Shown piece after piece: positions 6,926 to 10,601 of a stretch of DNA of 10,601 nt. Where the stretch lies: NCBI GenBank assembly GCA_900770765.1, contig CAAGLK010000069.1, positions 1-10,601 of the forward strand, read 5' to 3'. The notes under the pieces were generated by a model. It saw only the letters and a program-made list of their open reading frames with translations. It made no database searches and was not told the DNA's origin. The first letter of the stretch is position 1, and every line of letters begins with the position of its first letter. The translations under genes and the position numbers were made by a program. Source of the DNA: Helicobacteraceae bacterium. Lineage in GTDB: Bacteria > Campylobacterota > Campylobacteria > Campylobacterales > Helicobacteraceae.

Positions 6926-8003
6926 CTAGATTCCAGCTTCTTTAGGATTCTTAAGCGTTAATACTTGCTTTGCTTGAATTGCTGCTTTTATGCTTGTAAC
7001 TCCTTTAGAATAATCACCGCAATAATCACACACTCTAAAAAATTCTTGTGCATAAAATTCTAAAAATCTCTTAGGACTATCATTTAAATCTATAAAATCA
7101 GCCCCCCCCCCCGCTAGCAAATTCTTCTAATCCCCTTAGACGAGATAGAGAACTAGCCACAGGACAGACAAATAAAGCTCCATTTGGTGCTAATCTATTT
7201 GCCTCCTTTTGTGCTTCTTTGTCTTTTCTAATATCATGCTTTATAATATCAGCCTTGCTTATGCACTCACCGCTCATTAAAGATACGCATTGCATCCCAC
7301 AAGCCTTAAAATTTTTTATTATTTCATCTTTGCTTCTATTTCTTTTAAAGATATGTCCTACACTAAACCAACTCCCACCTGTTAGAAAATTATAAGGAAT
7401 CTTATGTTTCTTTAAATTTTTAAAAATACTATCTTGCTTTAAAATGATTCCGCTAACATGTGAATAGTCGCTTATAGCAATATTTAAAATTTTCTTTGAC
7501 TTTTTAAATCGCTTAAGCGTAGATTCCTTTATATCCACACTAGCATTAGTTACAATATCAAAAGACAAAATCTTTTTATTATTTTCTAAATAATCTAAAA
7601 GCCCATCTAAATCCTTAAATAAAAATGGCTCACCGCCGATTAATCTTATCATTTGAATAGAATCCACTTTTTTACACAATGTCTCTAATGAATTAATCAT
7701 ACCCTCTAAAGTGCAAGTATATTGTGCTTTAGGGCTAAAATATTGCATTAAATTATTACAAGATTCACATCGCATAGTGCATTTTGTCGTTAGCACAAGC
7801 TCTATATAAGGTATATCAACAAAGCCTTTTTTAACTCTATTTTCAAAATAATTTTTTAAATAAAAATGCTTTAAAATCGCAGATACAGGTCCTCTAAATA
7901 CCCTTGCGATTCCTCTCTTTCCCTTTATAGCGTCTCTTTTTCTATTGACATTTTCCCTTATATATCTTTTTTGAAACATTGTATTTTGCAGTAGCGATTC
8001 CAT
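6926..8003 (-). CDS. Phase-variable radical SAM protein, out of frame in this copy
   Basis: The minus-strand protein from 8003 starts MESLLQNTMFQKRY and has the radical SAM [4Fe-4S] motif CTMRCESC (Cys75, Cys79, Cys82), GGEPFL at 123-128 and TNAS at 152-155. Later cysteines (235, 239, 247, 280) suggest an auxiliary, SPASM/twitch-like iron-sulfur domain. At residues 298-301 the frame enters a run of 11 G (7112-7102) and stops at once at 7100-7098, giving 301 residues. The next frame continues to a TAG at 6926-6928 and encodes ADFIDLNDSPKRF...CDYCGD, which supplies a further CxxC pair. With 10 G the two parts join into about 358 residues, CxxC at 325/328. The product's substrate is unknown; relatives of this type often sit with surface-glycan genes, which is recollection, not seen here. 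AAGGAAG five bases before the ATG supports the start. The gene lies between two direct repeats. It could also be a decaying gene or a tract-length error. Confidence 0.82.
7102..7112 (-). repeat. Poly-G contingency tract (11 G on the coding strand)
   Basis: Eleven consecutive C on the plus strand, read as G in the radical SAM gene, sit about five sixths of the way through the coding sequence. Such tracts change length by slipped-strand mispairing in Helicobacter and Campylobacter. Eleven is off; ten or thirteen would restore the full frame. It is by far the longest G or C run in the window. The length here may be imprecise because amplification and assembly handle such runs poorly. Confidence 0.88.
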
Positions 8004-8065
8004 TTTTGCTTCCTTTTATTATTGTTTGCTCCGTCATTGCGAGACTTTCTATTGTTTTGACTTGT

Positions 8066-8136
8066 CATTGCGAGAAACACGCAGTGTTTCGTGGCAATCT
8101 ATATATTGCGATTCGCCCACACTTGCAAATCCACAT
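8066..8136 (+). repeat. Dispersed 71-base repeat, right copy
   Basis: It is the counterpart of 6840-6910, 70 of 71 bases identical and in the same orientation. The pair brackets the radical SAM gene, with 1155 bases between them. Its 5' half is the left REP-like unit of the composite element and its 3' half is the first tandem unit. Confidence 0.9.
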
Positions 8137-8169
8137 CTTGCGATTCACCCACATTTTGCAAATCCACAT
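8106..8169 (+). repeat. Two tandem degenerate repeats of 31-32 bases
   Basis: TTGCGATTCGCCCACAC...GCAAATCCACAT at 8106-8136 is followed after one base by TTGCGATTCACCCACAT...GCAAATCCACAT at 8138-8169. A shortened third unit, TTGCGATTCCACATTTT, lies at 8218-8234. Related units are at 6880-6910 and, more diverged, 6794-6821. They are abutting, not spacer-separated, so this is not a CRISPR array. Confidence 0.8.
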
Positions 8170-8286
8170 TTTAGATTGCTTCGGTCGCTTTGCTCTCTCG
8201 CAATGACAAAAATTATTTTGCGATTCCACATTTTAAAAAATACTCAAAAGCAAAATTATCCCACCTATAGCGACTAGCAAATACTC

Positions 8287-8408
8287 GCAAGGCGATATTG
8301 AAAAGTAGTTTGTGCGATTTTGAGCAAAAACAAGGGAGCTTACTTAATGTAAGTGAGCGAAGTTTGAAGCGATAAAATCGTGCAAAATACAAAGCAAAAT
8401 CGCCTTGC
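8287..8408. repeat. 122-base long imperfect palindrome after nifU
   Basis: GCAAGGCGAT at 8287-8296 pairs perfectly with ATCGCCTTGC at 8399-8408. The middle pairs imperfectly (left TTTGTGCGATTTT against the reverse complement of the right, TTTTGCACGATTTT). The apex GCTTACTTA-ATG-TAAGTGAGC (about 8338-8358) is a 9-base stem with one wobble pair. The whole can fold as one long hairpin, or be a MITE-like element with 10-base inverted ends. It begins five bases after the nifU stop. A run of seven T (8409-8415) follows on the plus strand only, so as a classical terminator it would act against plus-strand transcripts rather than the nifS-nifU message. Confidence 0.75.
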
Positions 8409-8413
8409 TTTTT

Positions 8414-9394
8414 TTAAACCGGAAACACCCTTATACTCTTATCTAGTCCCTCTTGTAAAACGCTTTCAATTGCAAATAGCGTCCCTGTTGAGCCACTCGC
8501 ACATCCACTACACGCCCCTAAATAGCGGATATACACATCATTATAGCCATCGCTTGTAGCTTTTAAATCAATTATCTCCATATTACCGCCATCCATTGCA
8601 AGCATAGGGCGGATTTTTTCATCAATTAAGCTCTCAATTGCCTTAATCTTTTGCACCATTGTCATAGAATTAAAGTCTAAATTCCCAGCTCCACTTAAAT
8701 CCGCCTTAGCCTTTAACTCCGCCTCATCCATTTCAGCTCGCACTTCTTTTAAAATATCTACTAAATAATATTCTCTCTTCTCATGTCCGCCCGGCTTTAT
8801 ACAGCTTTTACAAAACGCCCCAGCTTTTGTGTATTCGGTGATTTCCTCTACGCTTTTTAAATTGTTTAGTTTAATCACTTCCTTAAGTGTCCCAAGACTC
8901 ACTCTAGCACACTCACATACGATAATTTCATCTTCAAAATCTTCAGGATTCTTACCTAGATACAACGCCGCTGCTTTTTTAATCACATCATAAGCCATAA
9001 CTGAGCAGTGCATTTTTTGCCCCGGTACCGCTGGTGTATCTGGCTCATCTCTTAGTGCTTTTTCCACATCTATATTTGTGATTTTTACCGCATCTTGCAC
9101 TTTTTTATTTAAACAAAGCTCCACCATCATATCACTACTTGCAATCGCCGTCCCACAGCCAAAGCTCTTAAACTTCGCATCCACAATTACATCATCTTTA
9201 TCCACAAGCCAATACAATCTCACCGCATCACCACAAGCCTCCGCACCATAATCCGCCACGATTAGCTTTAAGCCCCGCCTGTCCGCTTCTTCTTGTGTAA
9301 TTACGCCTAAATGCGTAGGGTTATCCATCCTCTCACTTACTTTTTTAGAATACGCATCCCATAATGCGCCGCCTAGTAATTCATTTTTCGCCAT
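8414..9394 (-). CDS. nifU: Iron-sulfur cluster scaffold protein NifU
   Basis: NifU receives sulfide from NifS and assembles [2Fe-2S]/[4Fe-4S] clusters for apoproteins; in Helicobacter it is the general scaffold, not a nitrogen-fixation protein. The 326 residues contain three domains. An IscU-like domain (about 10-140) has Cys54 in EACGD, Cys80 in FGCGTA and Cys130 in MHCSVM. A bfd-like [2Fe-2S] domain (about 157-205) has CEC at 160-162 and CKSC at 195-198. A C-terminal Nfu domain (about 245-326) has CSGC at 295-298. All nine expected cysteines are present. AAAGGA at 9401-9406 is the ribosome-binding site, seven bases from the ATG, and overlaps the nifS stop; the gap between the genes is ten bases. 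Length and order match the H. pylori nifS-nifU pair. A long palindrome starts just after the stop. Confidence 0.97.
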   Translation of the reverse strand: MAKNELLGGALWDAYSKKVSERMDNPTHLGVITQEEADRRGLKLIVADYGAEACGDAVRLYWLVDKDDVIVDAKFKSFGCGTAIASSDMMVELCLNKKVQDAVKITNIDVEKALRDEPDTPAVPGQKMHCSVMAYDVIKKAAALYLGKNPEDFEDEIIVCECARVSLGTLKEVIKLNNLKSVEEITEYTKAGAFCKSCIKPGGHEKREYYLVDILKEVRAEMDEAELKAKADLSGAGNLDFNSMTMVQKIKAIESLIDEKIRPMLAMDGGNMEIIDLKATSDGYNDVYIRYLGACSGCASGSTGTLFAIESVLQEGLDKSIRVFPV

Positions 9395-9404
9395 AATTTA
9401 TCCT

Positions 9405-10577
9405 TTAATAACTACTTGAAATTTTTCTTAATCTATCAATTGATTTTTTAAAAACTGAAATTGCATAATCAATTTCCTCCTCAGTCGTAAAACGACTTAA
9501 AGAGATTCTAACCGCCGTGTGTGCTAGCTCACTATCCGCACCAATGGCGCTCATTACAGGGTTTGCTTCTAAGTCCTCGCTAGCACAGGCGCTTCCAGTT
9601 GAAGCTGCGATTCCACTTTTATTTAAATCCCACAGCATTGCCTCGCCCTCAACTCCGCGGATACTTACTAAAATCGTATTTGGCACCCTATTTTCTCTAT
9701 CGCCCACGACAAAGGTATCAGGAATCTCTAGCAAGGCGTCCTCTAGCTTATCTCGCAGCCGCCGAACGCTGTTTTTTTCAAAGTCTAAATGCAGCTTCGC
9801 ACTCCGCATAGCCTCACCCATAGCGATAATATAAGGCACATTTAGCGTCCCACTGCGGCGTCCGCCCATGTGTTCACCACCATGAAAAAGCGGTGTAAGC
9901 TCAACGCCTTTTTTAATATAAAGCCCACCAATTCCCTTAGGTCCATGAAATTTATGTGCAGAAAAGCTAAGTAAATCCACGCCACACTCCTGCACATCCA
10001 CAGGAATCTTACCAATGGCTTGTACCGCATCGGTGTGAAAAAGCACTCCGCGACTCTTACAAATCTCGCCAATTTGTGAGATAGGGAAAATTATTCCTGT
10101 CTCATTATTTGCCCACATAATGCTAACTAACGCAGTTTTTTCAGTAATCGCATCGGCTAAATCAGCTAGATTTAAACTTCCACTTGAATTAATAGGCAAG
10201 TAAGTAACGCTAACGCCAAGCTCTTCTAAAAATCTACAGGTTGATAAAATCGCTGGGTGCTCTACTTGTGTGGTAATTATGTGATTTTTCTCGCCATTTA
10301 AAATTTGTGAAAAATACACGCCCTTAAGCGCCCAATTATTACTCTCAGTAGCACAAGAAGTAATTACAATATCATCCTCATCTCTTGCATTAATGCCATC
10401 ATATAGCTCATTAAAAGCATTGCGTATAGCCCCATGCGTCTCAGTACCGAAGCTATGAAGCGAGTTAGGATTCCCATATTTTTCACAAAAATACGGCTCC
10501 ATTAGCTCCTTAGCCTTTGGGTCTAGCATTGTAGTTGCATTATTATCTAAATAGATTCTTTTTTTAGAATTTTCCAT
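9405..10577 (-). CDS. nifS: Cysteine desulfurase NifS
   Basis: NifS is a pyridoxal-phosphate enzyme that removes sulfur from cysteine and passes it as persulfide to the scaffold NifU. The 390 residues begin MENSKKRIYLDNNATT, the usual start of the family. The cofactor site has His107 in VEHPA, Asn158 in NNETG, Asp183 and Gln186 in HTDAVQ, and the Schiff-base lysine Lys209 in SAHKFHGPKG. The catalytic cysteine is Cys331 in TGSACAS, and RISLSRF (Arg357) closes the active site. The length is full for class I desulfurases. TAAGGAAAG just before the ATG at 10577 is the ribosome-binding site. The fragment ends eleven bases upstream at adapter sequence, so the promoter and any iron-dependent control are out of view. 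It is the first gene of the nifS-nifU unit visible here. Confidence 0.97.
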   Translation of the reverse strand: MENSKKRIYLDNNATTMLDPKAKELMEPYFCEKYGNPNSLHSFGTETHGAIRNAFNELYDGINARDEDDIVITSCATESNNWALKGVYFSQILNGEKNHIITTQVEHPAILSTCRFLEELGVSVTYLPINSSGSLNLADLADAITEKTALVSIMWANNETGIIFPISQIGEICKSRGVLFHTDAVQAIGKIPVDVQECGVDLLSFSAHKFHGPKGIGGLYIKKGVELTPLFHGGEHMGGRRSGTLNVPYIIAMGEAMRSAKLHLDFEKNSVRRLRDKLEDALLEIPDTFVVGDRENRVPNTILVSIRGVEGEAMLWDLNKSGIAASTGSACASEDLEANPVMSAIGADSELAHTAVRISLSRFTTEEEIDYAISVFKKSIDRLRKISSSY

Positions 10578-10588
10578 TTCTTTCCTTA

Positions 10589-10601
10589 AGATCGGAAGAG
10601 C
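10589..10601 (-). other. Illumina adapter remnant (right end)
   Basis: The last 13 bases are AGATCGGAAGAGC, the common start of TruSeq adapters, facing inward relative to the left-end adapter. The insert therefore ends at about 10588, right at the nifS ribosome-binding site. Confidence 0.96.

Larger units (their letters stand above)
8033..8207. repeat. Composite REP-like palindromic element with 11-base inverted ends
   Basis: GTCATTGCGAG occurs at 8033-8043 and 8064-8074, and its reverse complement CTCGCAATGAC at 8197-8207. The left unit (8064-8100) runs from GTCATTGCGAG through a GAAACAC/GTGTTTC hairpin to GTGGCAATCT. The right unit (8173-8207) is inverted: AGATTGCTTCGG to CTCTCGCAATGAC. 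Between them are the tandem units at 8106-8169. The 8033 unit is a partial one. From memory, CATTGCGAG...GGCAATC palindromes occur in several unrelated bacterial groups. The segment sits about 30 bases upstream of the radical SAM start codon and probably has no coding function; open frames through it are low-complexity translations of the repeat. Confidence 0.85.

Noticed and set aside
7102..7112. Poly-C run as a plain sequencing or assembly error
   Set aside because: An error in exact length is possible and is stated, but a run of ten or more G in a Helicobacter gene is itself a genuine contingency-type feature, so the locus is kept as phase-variable.
8106..8234. Possible short CRISPR array
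   Set aside because: The 31-32 base units abut one another with a one-base gap, have no unique spacers of regular length, and no cas genes are nearby.
7979..8277. Two small plus-strand open frames of 75 and 83 codons
   Set aside because: They run through the REP-like repeats and tandem units, overlap the radical SAM start, and their residues are direct translations of the repeat words.
8399..8415. Rho-independent terminator for nifS-nifU
   Set aside because: The T run follows the hairpin on the plus strand only; on the nifU strand no T tract follows the hairpin at 8287.
9517..10072. Open frames overlapping nifS in other frames
   Set aside because: nifS is full length with all catalytic residues; these frames show no family similarity.
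32..10588. tRNA, rRNA or riboswitch genes
   Set aside because: I saw no cloverleaf, rRNA-like segment or recognisable aptamer; in particular the leader of ribA is too short (about 10-40 bases) to hold an FMN riboswitch.

Overview
The window is an AT-rich 10.6 kb fragment, most likely from an enterohepatic Helicobacter or a close relative in Campylobacterota. The assignment rests on Helicobacter-like gene content: a HypB without a His-rich tail that carries an SKAD G4 motif, a cbpA-hspR pair, a RecB-like AddA, a NhaA with an enlarged loop between helices 8 and 9, a 326-residue three-domain NifU paired with NifS, and a poly-G contingency tract. Bases 1-31 and 10589-10601 are Illumina adapter sequence. 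The biological insert is therefore 32-10588, and both gene truncations or missing promoters at its ends are technical.

Left part (32-1280): the first 71 codons of ribA (minus strand, riboflavin synthesis) diverge from hypB-hypC (plus strand, [NiFe]-hydrogenase maturation and probably nickel handling). hypC meets the next operon tail to tail with a 4-base overlap, so hypD does not follow it.

Centre (1277-6760): cbpA-hspR (minus) is a DnaJ-type co-chaperone and its MerR-family heat-shock repressor. The shared upstream region with the divergent addA contains an inverted repeat centred on the cbpA -10 box, a candidate HspR operator. addA (double-strand break repair helicase-nuclease) is followed after 8 bases by nhaA (Na+/H+ antiporter), probably in one transcript.

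Right part (6761-10588): the nifS-nifU operon (iron-sulfur cluster assembly, minus strand) is followed by a 410-base non-coding region rich in palindromes and repeats, then by a radical SAM gene. That gene is interrupted by an 11-base G tract. In this copy it is out of frame, giving a 301-residue product; a 10-base tract would give about 358 residues. The gene lies between two nearly identical 71-base repeats in direct orientation. This phase-variable, repeat-flanked radical SAM locus is the most interesting part of the window; the other genes are conserved housekeeping functions.
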